The notes under the pieces were generated by a model that was not told the DNA's origin, did not search any database, and saw only the letters and a program-made list of their open reading frames with translations. A stretch of 53,355 bases of DNA from NCBI GenBank assembly GCA_030833315.1, contig JAURHM010000017.1:1-53355 (forward strand). The letters run 5' to 3'. The stretch comes from Burkholderiales bacterium (GTDB taxonomy: Bacteria; Pseudomonadota; Gammaproteobacteria; Burkholderiales; SG8-41). Positions 53,183 through 53,355 of this stretch are shown here, in pieces (position 1 is the stretch's first letter; every line of letters begins with the position of its first letter). Position numbers and translations under genes: made by a program.

Positions 53183-53214
53183 AAAAAGCCCGACCTCATC
53201 GAGGCCGGGCTTTT
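53183..53214. terminator. Bidirectional intrinsic terminator between rrn and parvulin genes
   Basis: agcccgacctc and gaggccgggct (53187-53197, 53201-53211) pair around a short loop, with one mismatch or wobble. They are flanked by A5 on the left and T4 on the right. On the minus strand the hairpin is followed by UUUUUCUUUU, ideal for ending the rRNA operon. On the plus strand it can end readthrough from the parvulin gene. Confidence 0.88.
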
Positions 53215-53224
53215 CCGGTATGGG

Positions 53225-53341
53225 TGCCTGACAATGTCCTACTTTCACACGGGTAGTCCGTACTATCATCGGCGCTGAGTCGTTTCACGGCCCTGTTCGG
53301 AATGGGAAGGGGTGGGACCAACTCGCTATTGTCGTCAGGCA
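53225..53341 (-). rRNA. rrf: 5S ribosomal RNA
   Basis: On the minus strand the sequence starts TGCCTGACGACAATAGCGA and contains CCATTCCGAACAGGG (5S loop A/B region). It ends ACATTGTCAGGCA, whose ends pair as helix I (TGCCTGAC with GTCAGGCA). At about 117 nt it is the normal size. Being on the minus strand with a terminator right after it, it is the 3' end of an rRNA operon whose 23S and 16S genes should lie to the right of the window. Confidence 0.96.
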
Positions 53342-53355
53342 TAGCTGTTTGGCTA

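Noticed and set aside
1-53355. CRISPR arrays, tRNA genes, prophage or integrase genes
   Set aside because: No regularly spaced repeats, no cloverleaf-like segment and no phage-type genes were seen on reading both strands.

Overview
The window looks like a chromosomal segment of a moderately GC-rich betaproteobacterium of the Burkholderiales type. Three things support this. The block ndk-rlmN-pilW-rodZ-ispG-hisS is the usual betaproteobacterial arrangement. There are four Bug (TctC-like) periplasmic binding proteins. The block msrB / yciB / bolA / parvulin sits beside an rRNA operon. The assignment comes from gene content, not from a database search.

Layout. (1) 1-5769, minus strand: a tightly packed housekeeping operon, ndk to hisS; hisS runs off the left edge. 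(2) 5894-9085, minus: a TAXI-type TRAP transporter, with a terminator hairpin between the binding protein and the permease. (3) 9248-13656, minus: tilS, accA, a secreted dienelactone-hydrolase-like protein and an MFS permease. (4) 13799-21231: mixed genes (6PGDH-like dehydrogenase, decayed FHA/adenylate cyclase gene, NYN/OST-HTH RNase-like protein, CDF metal exporter, FlK-like thioesterase, luciferase-like monooxygenase, 5-formyl-THF cyclo-ligase, and a cytochrome c / EF-hand / BON fusion). (5) 21228-28807: a probable exopolysaccharide locus. Response regulator, YaiO-like outer-membrane barrel, HEAT-repeat membrane protein and family-2 glycosyltransferase are on the minus strand. A membrane-anchored deacetylase and a TIM-barrel hydrolase-like protein are divergent on the plus strand. 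A 24-codon histidine-kinase tail survives just after the glycosyltransferase.

(6) 28804-37769: carboxylate catabolism genes (TauD dioxygenase, Bug protein, racemase-fold protein lacking both catalytic Cys, FAH hydrolase, VOC protein, TauE permease, leaderless DctP-like protein, second Bug protein, PuuE-like deacetylase, PDC-hydrolase-like amidohydrolase). (7) 37833-47646, minus: a nine-gene operon tctB-tctA-isocitrate/isopropylmalate-DH-like - ketopantoate-reductase-like - Bug - leuC-like - leuC-like - leuD-like - Bug. It reads as uptake of a di/tricarboxylate, aconitase-type isomerisation and oxidative decarboxylation, with two different large subunits and only one small subunit. (8) 48281-52908: FAD-linked oxidase, MAPEG protein, msrB with a coupled unknown gene, yciB, bolA and a parvulin. 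(9) 52934-53341: a 214-bp deletion derivative of an IS3-family element, a bidirectional terminator, and the 5S rRNA gene of an rrn operon entering from the right.

No tRNA, CRISPR array or prophage was seen. The items most worth following are the PNAG/Pel-like exopolysaccharide locus with its lost kinase, the two-LeuC/one-LeuD operon, the cysteine-less racemase homologue, the broken FHA-cyclase gene and the miniature IS3 derivative.
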